This document shows, in pieces, positions 44,179-56,126 of a DNA stretch of 64,000 nt (its first letter is position 1; every line of letters starts with the position of its first letter). The position numbers and the translations under genes are program-made. The notes under the pieces are model-generated. The model was not told where the DNA came from. It was given only the letters and a program-made list of their open reading frames with translations, and did no database searches. Origin of the DNA: Meghimatium bilineatum (taxonomy: Eukaryota; Mollusca; Gastropoda; Stylommatophora; Philomycidae); assembly GCA_034231615.1 (NCBI GenBank), contig CM067298.1:28860483-28924482 (forward strand), written 5' to 3'.

Positions 44179-44789
44179 TGAAGATTGCACATATGAAGTA
44201 AACGCCAATTGCGTGTAATTTCTTGGTATCTTAACAACAATAACGAAATGTATAACAGGTAACATTGCCGTTATTCTTAGCCTCCCTTTGGGGCCCCTGC
44301 AACACAAGGAAGGTCAAAGTACCCCGTTTATTATCCTCTGCAGACAGTTGTGCATTCGGACCGTTCATATATCAATAGGAACATATACAATGTAAATATT
44401 GCCTGGAAAATCACCATACGCAAAAAAATGCGGTGCAATCTATAATAATGCATATGATATGCTACTATCTTTTTATAGCCAAAACATTTATACATCACCA
44501 TTCAAAAGACATAGGCCCTATCGATTTAAATATGGTGAAAATTACATAAATACTTTCTAAATTTTAATTTATGTCTCGTGTCTTCATTGACTATAACGTT
44601 TCCTCATTTTTCTTCTTTCCACTGCTAGGCCCTCCCTCATCACCAGATTTTTTAAAAATATTGATAAAAAAACTAAATGTGTGGACGCATCTTTCCCTGG
44701 CGTATATAATATTATATTATCACTGGAACCATTCATTGTGCGACCAAGTTATGCGATCATTTCTTGATGTGAATACACGTTCACACTGA
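44179..44789. other. Unannotated stretch
   Basis: No recognisable gene or repeat. Confidence 0.35.
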
Positions 44790-45260
44790 GCGACGAATAA
44801 CAGACTAGGAATCGTTTGTTTAGGACGGTCGTTTCACTGAGGCCCTGCCCCTTTCCAATATTGATGAGACCACGTGCCATCCCGCTAGTTGCTGGGAACC
44901 AATGAGAGTGAGCCTCACTGTAAGAATATATTCCCGCCCATGGGTTCCCTTTTGTTGAGGATTAATGTGGAATCAGATAGAAAGAGTTGTCTAGGGCACA
45001 GATTTCGTTCAGTTTATTGCGTTTGTTCGCCCACGTTTCCTTCCGAACGGAGTGTCTGCCTACTGTTTCAGCTTGTAGTACTTTTCTAGGTCTAACGCGT
45101 TTCTTGTGTCAGTTGCATGCCCTTCTTAGCGGACGCTAGGCACGCCTAATCCTCATTACTATATTCCAGCAAGGAAACAGGATTACTTTCTGCAAATTGA
45201 TAAATCCAAGTTGTTGTTATAGCTATTCATTAGATCAGCAGTCACCATTTCGCCTTCCAG
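44790..45260 (+). promoter_or_regulatory. Promoter-like GC-richer region, candidate
   Basis: Composition rises compared with both flanks. An ACCAATGAGAG CCAAT-type word (44898) is followed by AATATATTCCCGCCC (TATA-like plus GC box words, about 44927). This is a weak pattern that could also be the end of a mobile element. Confidence 0.22.
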
Positions 45261-45295
45261 GACTGAAACAATGGCCCTGGAGGCCCCAATCACAA
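45261..45295 (+). other. Candidate 35-bp exon with splice-site-like borders
   Basis: Upstream ATTTCGCCTTCCAG is a good 3' splice acceptor. Downstream CAAGTAAGTAG gives a near-consensus 5' donor (GTAAGT at 45296). In between, ACAATGG at 45268-45274 is a strong start context and opens MALEAPIT before the donor. All three signals in 50 bp are unusual in this window, yet no neighbouring exon was found. Confidence 0.25.
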
Positions 45296-45479
45296 GTAAG
45301 TAGAAAGGGGCAATGTGATAGCGAACTGGGACTTTAACGTTAGCAAAGTTTGTATGCAAATTATAACTGATGTGATTTGATTATGTTCTCACCGACAACC
45401 ATAAATAGATCATATTAATAATATTATAAAATGTTTATACTTTAAAAAAAATTAGTATCCTATTACTATTTGTGTTGAT

Positions 45480-45702
45480 ATCAGCATTAAGTTCTGTCAT
45501 TGACATAGTGACATGTTATCTTGTGATCAAGAGGTTCGATCATGGGCCGTGACATCTTGTTTACAAGTACATTTATTTTGAGATCCCAGGGGATAATCAT
45601 TTCAAGTTACGGAGCTACGTTCTTTATGAGTGGTACTCTTGGAAGGCGGCGTGAAACTGCTATGTGAGGGACAGGGTATATATTGAGAAACCTCAATACT
45701 AC
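45480..45702 (+). mobile_element. SINE family S2, copy 1
   Basis: B box GAGGTTCGATC at 45531. A body shared with 48040-48215 follows: GAGATCCCAGGGGATAATCA, TTACGGAGCTACG, TATGAGTGGTACT and GAGAAACCTCAATAC. tRNA-derived head plus conserved body. Confidence 0.75.
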
Positions 45703-45745
45703 ATTTAGGTCTAAGTCAACCGTCTACTTTTCTGACATTATAATT

Positions 45746-46175
45746 ATTTAGTAATCATTATCAATATAGTAGATCTATCTTGTGATCATTATCAATGTAG
45801 TAGATCTATCTTGTAATCATTATCAATATAGTAGATCTATCTTGTAATCATTATCAATATAGTAGATCTATCTTGTAATCATTATCAATATAGTAGATCT
45901 ATCTTGTAATCATTATCAATGTAGTAGATCTATCTTGTAATCATTATCAATATAGTAGATCTTTCTTGTGATCATTATCAATATAGTAGATCTATCTTTT
46001 AATAATTATCAATATAGTAGATCTATCTTGTAATCGTTATAAATATAGTAGATCTATTTTGTAACCATTATCAATATAGTAGATCTATTTTGTAACCATT
46101 ATCAATATAGTAATTCTATATTGTAACCATTATCAATATGGTAGATATATCTTGTAAGCATTATCAATACAGTAG
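45746..46175 (+). repeat. Minisatellite, unit 31 bp, about 14 copies
   Basis: ATCATTATCAATATAGTAGA, then TCTATCTTGTA. Left copies are nearly identical. Right copies carry AACCATT and TATTTTG changes. Confidence 0.97.
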
Positions 46176-46562
46176 CCTAGTAGGTATGCCTCTTGCTTCT
46201 ATAAGAATGCCTAAGTAGGATTGCGTCTTATCTTATACTTGTATTTAATATAGTTGGTCTGCGTCATGTAATCTACTTGTATTTCTCACAAGTCAAGTAT
46301 TTGCTAGATCTATGTATTTCAGATTATATTAGTTGAGTCGTCATTGCGTCCTTAATAATTCATTTGCTTCGAATTACTTAGAAATATGTTTTATACATCT
46401 GGTCACATACTAACAGAAAATATAACATGACATGGTTAATAGAAATACGCAGATATCGCAGCAAACGTGTTAACCATGACACATCATATCTCATTCTCAG
46501 GACTACAATCTGCGGACTAGTAGGAGCTTGTTAATAAAAGAACACATTTAAGTACATAACTT

Positions 46563-46635
46563 GTCCGTTGAAGACGGATACGTCGGGCCTTTTACGAAAA
46601 TAAATCGGCGACTCACCGCATTTCCATGTCACCAA
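46563..46635 (+). mobile_element. Family A retroposon, 5' part only
   Basis: CCGTTGAAGACGGATACGTC, then GGGCCTTTTACGAAAATAAA and TCGGCGACTCACCGCATTTC. The 3' half is absent. Confidence 0.75.
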
Positions 46636-47202
<567 letters not shown>

Positions 47203-47283
47203 CAAGTATATTTTACTCACAAAAACAAACATACTGTGACTCAAAGAGTGGCTATTAACAAAGTACTACAAGTCTTCTAACAT

Positions 47284-47455
47284 AATTAATGAGGCCTTAA
47301 TTCGTTACTTTTCTTGATTATTCCCATATTTTCTGTTGGCCATTATTTATATACTTGGAATCGTATGCCAAAAATAGCCAATGCTACTCCAGGTATATAA
47401 ATAGTAACAAATGGAAAACGTGACAATAATCAAAAACGTTCTGAATGAAGGCCTG
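47284..47455. mobile_element. Palindromic MITE-like element P1, copy 2
   Basis: AGGCCTTAATTCGTTAC, TTGATTATT and TATTTATATACTTGG on the left pair with CCAGGTATATAAATAGTAAC, GACAATAATCAA and CTGAATGAAGGCCT on the right. Arms are about 65 bp with a 30-bp loop. Confidence 0.82.
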
Positions 47456-47606
47456 TTTACGTTTAGCAGTTAGGTTTTCTGTATGTGCCGATGGTCACGC
47501 TCAAAGTATGAGAACAAACCTGTTGTTACGCAAATTCTAAAAATAAATGTTATCTCACAATGTTTACATCAAAGCACAATGTTACTTAAAGTGTTTAGAT
47601 AAATAT

Positions 47607-47743
47607 GCGAAACTTGTAACTGGATAATTGAGTGTTACTAATCACCGGCAGCGCACATAATAACGCACACATATTGATTTGTGTGTTATTATGTGCTGTA
47701 CCAATGATTAGTAAAACTTCATTATCCTGTTCCAAGTTTCGAG
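47607..47743. mobile_element. Foldback element F1, copy 2
   Basis: CGAAACTTG, GGATAATTGAGTGTTACTAA, TCACCGGCAGCG and CACATAATAACGCACACA pair with the right half down to CTGTTCCAAGTTTCG. The outer parts match the 41.1-kb copy (GTAAAACTTCATTA with GCAAAACTTCATTACC). The inner part differs. Confidence 0.82.
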
Positions 47744-47954
47744 TTTCGCCGAATGGAGTACAGTTTTGCTGCAGTTATGACCGATCCACATATAAATATA
47801 TAGATGTTATCTAAGTCGTATTATGCCGAAGCCGGGTGGTTCGGGACGATAGGTACAGATATCGCAGTAACCAATATGTAAACCATGAGGTTCTACGGTA
47901 GGGTTCTAACATAGTATGCCCGTGTCTAACATTGTATGTCCTAATATGCCTCAC

Positions 47955-48215
47955 TGGTGTGAAAATGGACAACTTTACTTATTTGCTGGGGTTCATTCCT
48001 AACGTAGTTGTTAAACTGCTTGCCTTGTGCCCAAGAGTTAATTGGTTCGAATCTCACTTGCAACGTCTTGATTATAAAGTGAATTTTTCGCAGATTCCTA
48101 GGGATTATCACGTGAAGCTACGGAGTTAGCGTGCTATGAGTGATACTTTCGACATGCAATATACCGATTCGTTGAGAGGGGTCGAGCAAATATGGAGTAA
48201 CCTTAGTACAATAGA
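47955..48215 (+). mobile_element. SINE family S2, copy 2
   Basis: B box ATTGGTTCGAATCTC at about 48041. The body has CAGATTCCTAGGGATTATCA, GAAGCTACGGAGTTAGCG, CTATGAGTGATACTTTCGAC and TGGAGTAACCTTAGTAC, aligned with copy 1. Confidence 0.8.
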
Positions 48216-48469
48216 GTCAATCCTGTACTTGGAGATAAAAGTTCCAATGTCGGGTATAAACTGGAATTGCATAGCTGTGGTAACCCAGGGCAAATATCGA
48301 AATGAACAAAAATAGGTATTCGTGTTACTAAAATAAGTCGACAAAGCAACCTAACAACGAGACACAGTGACGGGGGACGTTTCCACTAAGAAGTCTTCAT
48401 CAGGACACAAACAAGCAACAGACAATTAATATTACAAATAAAAAATCATAATGTAAGAGCAGAACAAAT

Positions 48470-48820
48470 GATGATGGTACAAGACATCAGTTGAGAGTGT
48501 TTGTGAGAGAGAGAGAGAGAGGCAAATACGGCAAGAACAGAAGAGAGGAAGGAAAAGTCACAGAGCACATATATAATCAAACAATAGGAGGAAAATATTA
48601 AAGACTTGAGAGAGGCATGTCATGTGAGAAAAAATAAGAAGAAGAAAATACAATGGTGGCACAGGCAGGTTAGATGAGCTAAATATTATTTAGTTATCTC
48701 GACTATTCAATATTGTCCTCCTATATTTTTTGATTATGTGTGCTCTGTAGCTTTTCCCTTCTCTCTTCTGTTATTGCCGTATTTGTCTCTTTCTCGTCTG
48801 ATCTCTTGTACCATCTTCCT
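48470..48820. mobile_element. Foldback element F4 with 125-bp arms
   Basis: GATGGTACAAGACATCAG, GGCAAATACGGCAAGAACAG, AAGAGAGGAAGGAAAAG and CACAGAGCACATATATAATC on the left are mirrored by the right arm 48697-48820. The loop is about 100 bp. A GACGTTTCCACTAAGAAGTC motif (48379) lies just left, so F4 may belong to the recurrent-motif group. Confidence 0.85.
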
Positions 48821-48867
48821 GTACTTGATCATCAACTATGACCTTGTGTTTCATAATTCCTTTGGCA

Positions 48868-49082
48868 TTATTTCAACAAATGTTAACACATTTTGATCGT
48901 CATGCTTGGAATTAATTCAACAAATGTTAACACATTTTGATCGTCATGCTTGGGATTAATTCAACAAATGTTAACACATTGTGATCGTCATGCTTGGGAT
49001 TAATTCAACAAATGTTAACACATTGTTATCACCATATTTAGGATTAATTCAACAAATGTTAACACATTGTGATCGTCATGAA
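48868..49082 (+). repeat. Minisatellite, unit 45 bp, about five copies
   Basis: AATTCAACAAATGTTAACAC, then ATTTTGATCGTCATGCTTGG and GATTA. Confidence 0.96.
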
Positions 49083-49249
49083 CTGTGTCTATCTACCGTT
49101 GAGAATATTGTTTGTACACAATATTGGTGACACGTCTATTGGAGAATTGACATCATCATAGCCTGTACTAACATGTGTTGTGATCTACGAATCTGCTCTT
49201 GTCCAGCAGTGTCTTTCCTGTCTTTGCAGTTCATTACAGATTTTCATAG

Positions 49250-49357
49250 GACAGTATTCAACTTACACACAATTTCTCTTGTATGTTTACTCAGCAGATT
49301 CCCATTGTGTGGTATTCAACTTACACACAATTTCTCTTGTATTACTCAGCAGATGCT
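49250..49357 (+). repeat. Tandem duplication, unit about 66 bp, two copies
   Basis: GTATTCAACTTACACACAAT, then TTCTCTTGTAT and CTCAGCAGAT, twice. Confidence 0.9.
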
Positions 49358-49692
49358 CATGTTTCTAATGTACTTCTGTGTATATTATTTTTACATTTCT
49401 TTCATTATTTACCAATTTATTAATATCTTTTTAAATAGACTTTTGTGGTCATTATAAAATGGGTGAAATTTTTGTTTTTTAAATATACATCTCTCACACA
49501 ACAAGGCGTCCTTCATTCTCTCACACTGCAATGCACCCGTTGCTTCATTAACATGTTTAATCTAGAATATTCCTACGTCATTGAGAGAAATCAAAATGTG
49601 TCTGTACGCAGCACTTGCCAATACACGTGACAATCATTACAAATAAATATTTGAATCGCTCAGGATATTTGAATATATTTCTCATCATTAAT

Positions 49693-50003
49693 ATGAAGAT
49701 TACTACACACAATATCTACAGCTGAAATGTTCGAATATTACTACACACAATATCTACAGCTGAAATATTCGAATATTACTACCCACACTATCTACAGCTG
49801 AAATATTCGAATATTACTACACACAATATCTACAGCTGAAATATTCGAATATTACTACCCACAATATCTACAGCTGAAATATTCGAATATTACTACACAC
49901 AATATCTACAGCTGAAATATTCGAATATTACTACACACAATATCTACAGCTGAAATATTCGAATATTACTACACACAATATTTACAGTTGATATATTCGA
50001 ATG
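49693..50003 (+). repeat. Minisatellite, unit 38 bp, about eight copies
   Basis: ATTACTACACACAATATCTA, then CAGCTGAAATATTCGAAT. Nearly identical copies. Confidence 0.97.
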
Positions 50004-50039
50004 TCCTTCTAAAGATTTGAGAGAGTACGGCTTAGAATA

Positions 50040-50460
50040 GAACCACAAACGGACATTAGATTAACACTGCCCCCCCCCCCCCCCCAACCGTTATTTTTTT
50101 CTTTCCACAAATAAATTTTGATGTATTTTCTTCGTCTTCTATCCAGGGCCGTAGAAACGACTTCAGTAATGTGTGTTGGGTGGGGTTGATTACTTATATG
50201 AAAGAAAACGTCATACGTCCATTTCATCGTGTAAATTTCATTATTTTCTTTTGTAATCTCATCATTTTTGCGTGTAAACTTATAATTCCCATGTGATGTT
50301 TTTGTGATATTCTTATTGGAAAAATGTTAAAGAGGTGGGGGGGGGGGGGGTGGGGAGGGGAGTATCGTTTAGGGAACTAGTACTAAATTGTTAACAATAA
50401 TCATTCTCTTATTTTTTTTAAGGAAAGGGGTTTTAATCCTCTAAACCCTTTCTTCCCTAT
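50040..50460. repeat. Dispersed repeat with C and G runs
   Basis: C run (50071-50085), GGGCCGTAGAAACGACTTCAG (50144) and a G run near 50335. CTAAACCCTTTC follows. It shares the CCGTAG-A-AC motif and G-run habit with 12.96-14.3 kb. Confidence 0.5.
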
Positions 50461-50489
50461 CTCTAAGCTTGCTGCGTGTGTTCGCTAAT

Positions 50490-51420
50490 GTGACATTATC
50501 CATCTTTTATTATGTTTGTTAATGTGACACTCTCTATTCCTTATTGTTTTATTAAGGTGATACAACATATTTTTTTATTGTGTTTGTTAATTAATTTGGC
50601 ACTATACCTTAATGTGTTTGTTAATGTGACGCTCTGTGTTAATTATTTTGTTTTTTATTAAGGTTGCTCTCTCTATCCCTTATTGCATTTATTAATGTGG
50701 CACTATTCCTTATTCTGTTTGGTAATGTGCCACTATTCCTTATTGTGTTTGTTAATGTGGCACGATTCCTTTTTTTTTTAAATGTAGCACTATTCCTTAA
50801 TGCGTTTGTTAATGTGACGCTCTCTATTACTTATTTTGTTTTCTTTATGTGGCTTCTCAACCCTTTATTGCGTTTGTTAATATGACACTATACCGTGTGT
50901 TTTTTTTAAATGTGACACTCTCTTATTATTTTTTATTGAAGGGGCTCTCGCTATTCATTATTATGTTCGTTAATGTGGCACCATCTACCCTAAATGTTTA
51001 TGCTATTGTGACATTATATCCATTATTATTTTATTTGTTAATGTGACTACCTCGTGTTGTTTTTTGTGAATATGACTACCTCATGTCAATTTTGTTAATT
51101 TGATTATCTCATATTGTTTTTATTAATGTAACATTTTCTATCCTTTATTGTTATTGTGATTCTCCCTATCTTTAATTGTTGTTGTTAATATGGCACTATA
51201 TTCCCCGGTTTTTGTTATGTGACAAGTTATCCCTTGATTTTATTTTCTTTATGGGAACCTCTATGTACCTCGTTTCGTATTTGTAAATGTTACATTCTTG
51301 ATGCCTTATTGTTTTATGTATACCCCACCACCGTATTATTTCTTTTCTGTTAATGTGACACTCTGTGGCATATTGCTTATATTGTGAAATTGTGTAATCT
51401 ACCGAGTTCTTGTACAAATG
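50490..51420 (+). repeat. Degenerate minisatellite, unit about 30-38 bp, about 25 copies
   Basis: TTTGTTAATGTGACACTCTC, then TATTCCTTATTGTG recur with many indels and substitutions. This is the most decayed array of the window. Plus-strand frames at 50664-51046 are repeat-derived. Confidence 0.9.
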
Positions 51421-51889
51421 TCTCACACTAATTTTCATATCTAGATAACATTAGAAAGCGTGGCATGATCCACAGTGTAAATGCTCTGTCGCTGTCACAT
51501 TTGAACTCTGAGCGTGTGCAAGTTACGCTGAATGCGTAGACTGTGTCCAGTCATTATTCTTCAGTTTCCCATTTAACTCTCGAAGTACGTTTCTTAATAT
51601 AAGATAAAACAGTAACAACTCAGTACTCCAAATATAATAGTCATTAATGACTTGGTAGAGAGTAATAGCCATTGTTGTCTGTGGTTATCTATGTTCTTAT
51701 GTATCGAGTATTTTTCACTGTATTCGCGTATTATAACCAGTTTGATTTCTTAAGTTTAGACAATTGTGTTGAGTACATTGTGCTGTTATGATAACTCATT
51801 GATACTCTAAGAGTGTTAAAGCTTTGTCTTTGTTTCTCTCATTCAATTTATGTTTTTTTTAAATTAGCGATTAAAAAAAAAATCATTTG

Positions 51890-52475
51890 TCGATTTTTAG
51901 TACTGGGCAGCACATTGAGATATGACAACAAACAAGAAGCAGAAATAAACGCAAGATGTAATAAGGCCTGTCAGATCATTGGTCAATTAACACCTTTACT
52001 AAGAAACAAAGATATTACACTAGAAACAAAGAAAGCGCTTTTCAACACCATTTTCTTACCAACATTGTGTTATCAGTGTCAAATTTGGACATTAGATTCT
52101 AGAACAATACATAAGATTAAAACCACTGAAATGAAATGTGTGAGACATATGATTGGAGTTAGCTTGAGAGACAAAATCAGGAATGAAGCACTAAGGAAAC
52201 AATTAGGATCAACCAACAATAGAATACATACAGAAACAACAAGTTAAATGGTACGGCCACATAACGAGACAGAAAGAGCAAAGTATTATCCAATAAACAC
52301 TTAACAAACGATACGAAAACAGGAGACCTATTGGACGCCCTCGTAAAAGGTGGATAGATAGTGTATTAGAGACACTCGGAAATATAACAGCAGAGGAGGC
52401 AAATAGAAGGGCAAAAGACCGTACACTCACTCTCCCCTCAACACCGAAAGGTACATGAGGACAGAAAGAAGAAGA
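51890..52475 (+). pseudogene. LINE RT C-terminal relic, same family as 62-kb element
   Basis: VLGSTLRYDNKQEAEINARC, NKACQIIGQLTPLL, LETKKALFNTIFLPTLCYQC, KIKTTEMKCVRHMIGVSLRD and KIRNEALRKQLG are in one frame (51813-52247). After a frameshift near 52235 come WYGHITRQKEQSIIQ, stop, RRPIGRPRKRWIDSVLETLG and EEANRRAKDRTLTLPSTPKG. It matches the minus-strand element at 61.9-62.3 kb (LFKTIINPTLCYQW, IRDRARNDEIRQRTG). The RT catalytic region is missing, and one frameshift and one stop disable it. Confidence 0.9.
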
Positions 52476-52639
52476 TTTTTAGAACACAAATTCCAAGTGA
52501 TCCTTATACTGAAACATATCTTATGTGGATATGTCTAATCATATGTTCGTCTCTTATTTTATTGGATTGAAATATGTGAATGTATGTAATTTTATTTCCA
52601 GTATGAATGAAAAAAGTATTAATTGGTAGCATATAATTT

Positions 52640-52816
52640 TACAGGACTTAGCTATCAAACCAGCGTTGGTTGGCTGTGATGATTTTCTAGGCTATATAAA
52701 TATGTTCAGTAGTTTGCCATTACTTTCTGAACGGTCCGGATGTACAATTGCCTGTGGCGGGGATCGAACTTGGTACATTGGCCATCACAGACGCGCTCTG
52801 TACCACAGAGCCGGAC
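52640..52816 (-). mobile_element. SINE family S3, copy 1, with clear tRNA-type promoter
   Basis: On the minus strand GGCTCTGTGGTACAGAGCGC is an A-box region and AAGTTCGATCCCCGCC a good B box. The body CGGACCGTTCAGAAAGTAAT, GGCAAACTACTGAAC, CCTAGAAAATCATCACAGCC and TTTGATAGCTAAGTCC follows. The body is shared with 56983-57085. Its GGCAAAC-ACTC...CCTAGAAAA pattern resembles a conserved central domain of the kind seen in several SINE superfamilies. Which superfamily it belongs to was not determined. Confidence 0.85.
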
Positions 52817-53333
52817 TTAAAATAAGGATGAAATAGTAAAAGTATTTAAGCTATAGACGGCCATGGTATTTTTTTTATTAAGACAAAAATATACGAGTAG
52901 CAATATTATAACAGCAGAAATGATGTAAGCAGAGGAAGAGGTGGCCACTGTGCATATAGCGCAACTTTAGAAAGCTGGTATTTAGATTGGAAAAAATTGA
53001 ATATACTTTCCACAGCCAAGGAATGCCAACTTACGCATGGTCAGCAACTATGGGAGCAACTCTGCTTTGACACACCACGTTAGCGAAATAAGGAGGGGAG
53101 TTCACGAAAGACTAGAAGCAGAAATCCTTGTGGTATTTATTATATGGTAGGGTTAGATCTGACAAAATGTTTTAGAATCACATATTCAATATGATAATAA
53201 TTATAAAAGAGTGTAGGGAATTCTAAACCTATTTATTTATGCCGGTTTAGCTAACTATCTCACTGATTTTAATTGTGCATAACTGTGGTCAAACATGACC
53301 GTTTTCAATAAAGACCTGATAGCAGAATCATAT
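52817..53333. other. Unannotated stretch
   Basis: Nothing recognised. Confidence 0.35.
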
Positions 53334-53456
53334 CAAGTCTTCATACATCATGTTGTAGGTTATTTCTTTGGTCGCTGTTGACAGGCGACAGAAAGTATAC
53401 ACAGAGTGATCAATGAAAATCACAGCAATAATAAAATCATCACATATGAAGGCTTG
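53334..53456. mobile_element. Palindromic MITE-like element P1, copy 3
   Basis: CAAGTCTTCATACATCATG, TTATTTCTTTGGTC on the left pair with GATCAATGAAAATCACAGCA, ATAATAAAATCATCACATAT and GAAGGCTTG on the right. The loop is shorter than in the other copies. Confidence 0.72.
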
Positions 53457-53461
53457 TTTTG

Positions 53462-53535
53462 ATTATGTTAGTAGGTGGTCATTGGTGACGCGCATGGTTC
53501 GTGCACGAACAGTTTCGAATTCCCAGTCATCTCGC
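53462..53535 (+). repeat. tRNA-derived SINE-like head
   Basis: GGTCATTGGTGACGCGCATGG (A-box region) and CAGTTTCGAATTCC (B box) about 30 bp apart. Confidence 0.55.
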
Positions 53536-53864
53536 GCAAATTGCTGTATTACAAATAAGAAGTAACAGTAAAAATTGAATTTATAGCAATCAGTTGGTTA
53601 AATGTACAGAAAGGAGTAAGATAAGAACGTCTTCTCCAAGATGATGGTAGCGAGGTGGTGGTTACCTGTACATTTATGTAATGGGGGAGCGGGTGTTACT
53701 AAACAAAAATGGACATTTATTCATTTTTTGGGTGATTTTTATTGGCATTTGTTTTGTAAATCATTAAGGGGAGGAGGTTTACTCGTTGTTTGTAATGAGC
53801 CTACTTCATAGTAGTACTGAATATGCTATAATAAAAGTAAGATCAGTGCTACAGTAAAGATAAA

Positions 53865-54310
53865 TCTATTCATATCGCTAGTGCTAAGTATACTTGTATA
53901 CAGGAGTAAATGTTGGACACTCAATGCAGACACAGAAAGTTGAGTACATGCTTTTGAAAGCAAGTGCTACAGACGTTTGCTAAGAAGTAATTATATGGAA
54001 CACAAGACAAATATATTTGTCCGTCAGCAAATAAACAAACTTGCAGGTTATGAAGAATCACTTTTGGCAGGGGTGAAATGACGTAAACGTAGACATATCT
54101 CACTTTCTACAATTATTTTGCAAGCAGCAGTCGAGGGTATAAGGAAAAAAGACGGTAAAGAAAATCAAGAATTGGTCTGGGTGTGATTTATCTACGCTCC
54201 TCAGAACGGTGGTTGAGAAAGAGATATTTGGAGGGCTTTTTGTACTGATGTCTCCTAGTGTGGTACCAACCACTATGACCCTGGCGAGTTATGAGTCTTA
54301 TTGTTAAATG
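53865..54310 (+). pseudogene. LINE RT C-terminal relic
   Basis: CWTLNADTES, stop, VHAFESKCYRRLLRSNYMEH, KTNIFVRQQINKLAGYEESL, LAGVK, stop, then LSTIILQAAVEGIRKKDGKE and finally FCTDVS, stop, CGTNHYDPGELWVL. The order matches the post-catalytic part of a non-LTR RT (form LNADTE, AFE-KC-RRLL). Its end (54238-54305) matches 26228-26300, another copy of the same 3' end. Multiple stops, dead. Confidence 0.85.
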
Positions 54311-54311
54311 T

Positions 54312-54665
54312 AATTTTCTAACTTTCTAAGGAAATGGAATGTGTTAACTTTCTAAGGAATGGGGATGTGTTAACTTTCTAAGGAAATGGAATGTGTTAAC
54401 TTTCTAAGAAAGGGGGATGTCTTAACTTTCTAAGGAAGGGGGCGTGTTAACTTTCTAAGGAAGGGGGGGGTTGTTAACTTTCTAAGGAAGGGGGATGTGT
54501 TAACTTTCTAAGGAAATGGAATGTGTTAACTTTCTAAGGAATGGGGATGTCTTAACTTTCTAAGGAAGGGGGGTGTGTTAACTTTCTAAGAAAGGGAGAT
54601 GTGTTAACTTGCATAGGAAAGGGGGATGTGTTAACTTTCTAAGGAAGGGGGGTGTGTTAACCTCC
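54312..54665 (+). repeat. Minisatellite, unit about 26 bp, about 13 copies
   Basis: GTTAACTTTCTAAGGAAGGG plus GGATGT, with G-run slippage and an AATGGA variant. It directly follows the LINE relic 3' end. Confidence 0.95.
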
Positions 54666-54992
54666 TAGAGCAACAATTTATCTACGGGCTTAGTCTTATC
54701 TGAAATCTCAGCATATTTGTTTTGTGATAGCATGTGAAACGTAGGAAATGATTAGCTCGCAGAGTTTCAATCCCTCTTAACATAGAAGGACAGCGGATCC
54801 AAGAAATTAGATATGTGAATGAAACACTTTCTTTTTAACAAAAGCACAGAATGTTTTAGAAAACGAATTATATCAACACAAAAATAAGAGACCCATAATT
54901 TGTACTTAAACAAGTAGAAAACAGAAATCAGGACAAGCATAAATATGTCTTTGGTTGTAGCAGATAAACTGGCCAAGAATAGTGTGCGGCCA

Positions 54993-55031
54993 TAATGAAG
55001 ACTTCATTGTGGAAAGAATATGTTACTTGAA
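54993..55031 (+). pseudogene. Last codons of a LINE RT, fragment
   Basis: KTSLWKEYVT then TGA corresponds to the GKTTFWKEYVT end at 43.4 kb. Only about 36 bp remain, supported by two longer relatives in the window. Confidence 0.5.
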
Positions 55032-55406
55032 TACTAAGAGCATCTATGGAAAAAAAACCCATAAAGGACTCGTCTTCAGTTCGATGATTAATTGTTAGTA
55101 AAGCATATTTAGCAACAAATTCCACTATGTACATGTAAATTACCTCAAATACCATTATGACATGGGCATGGGTTAGTTTGGACAGCCTTTATTTTGCAGA
55201 GATGTGCTTGTAGTCTACAGTGTCCCGTGCGGAATCTTAAAAATTGTGGTGTTCTGTGAATTGCTCTGCTTTAGAATGGGGTCCTGTGGAAAGTTGCTGC
55301 CTGTTTTCTAACTTTATGTGTGTTTATAGCTTCTTTGTATGAGAGTTTGTGCTTCATTAGAGATTGTGATGAAATTGATATTTTTTTGTACCTACTTTTG
55401 CCAGTC

Positions 55407-55485
55407 AGTCGCAGTTGTTCGATACGGTATAGGAGAACATCAACCAGTCCGTCGCAGTTGTTCATACGGTATAGGAGAAAATCAA
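55407..55485 (+). repeat. Tandem duplication, unit about 38 bp, two copies
   Basis: GTCGCAGTTGTTC, then ATACGGTATAGGAGAA and ATCAAC, twice. Confidence 0.88.
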
Positions 55486-55560
55486 CTTTCACTAATTCTT
55501 TCCTACCTCTTCCATTTCCAAAGCCAGGCATATAGATTTTTCTTATTAAAAATCATGTTG

Positions 55561-55690
55561 GCCCTACCTCTAGCTCAGTAGTTAGTGAACTGGCTTCTAA
55601 GTTGAGTTGTCCTGTGTTTCATTCTCATTTCAACTAGAAATATTTTTTACATCACCAACGGTCCCTAGGTCGACCAGCCGCATCGTTTGT
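55561..55690 (+). mobile_element. tRNA-derived SINE with A and B boxes
   Basis: CTCTAGCTCAGTAGTTAGTG is a near-perfect tRNA D-arm with A box. GTGTTTCATTCTCA, about 35 bp on, is a degenerate B box. A SINE-type body CCAACGGTCCCTAGGTCGAC follows. The anticodon and acceptor stems do not fold well, so it is not a functional tRNA gene. Confidence 0.7.
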
Positions 55691-56080
55691 CGTATCATAT
55701 CCTTTGGGAAAAGTGACAACATTACAAATTAAATATGCTGTTCGTCCAAGAGAAATTACAGGTCTAACACTGTATTCCCCGACAAGCATCAAACATGAAT
55801 ATAAGAAACTTAACTTCTTATTATTATTATTGCCAACATCTTTTTATCTCTGATAATTGACTGACGTAAAAGTTATAGATCTGATTCTTTTGTTAATGGA
55901 AGCCGACTCTATTTTCTTTATTTCGTTCCCTGCTTGACGTCTACACTGCTAGACAAGGCTTCCGTGTGGACTATACGGTGGTCTGGAGTTATTTGGTTCT
56001 ATACATTTTTAATTCCACGGTTAACCCACGTTAGGTCAGTATGTTTTTCTCAATTCTTCATACTGTGGACAGTTCTTCAG
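55691..56080. other. Unannotated stretch
   Basis: Nothing recognised. Confidence 0.35.
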
Positions 56081-56126
56081 GGCATGTTCAGGGGTATGTT
56101 CAGGGGTATGTTCAGGGGTATGTTCA
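56081..56126 (+). repeat. Tandem repeat, unit 12 bp, four copies
   Basis: ATGTTCAGGGGT repeated. It adds an in-frame Met-Phe-Arg-Gly repeat to a chance open frame. Confidence 0.95.

Noticed and set aside
55561-55640. Functional tRNA gene
   Set aside because: A-box region is good but the acceptor and anticodon stems do not pair and the B box is degenerate. A SINE head is the better call.
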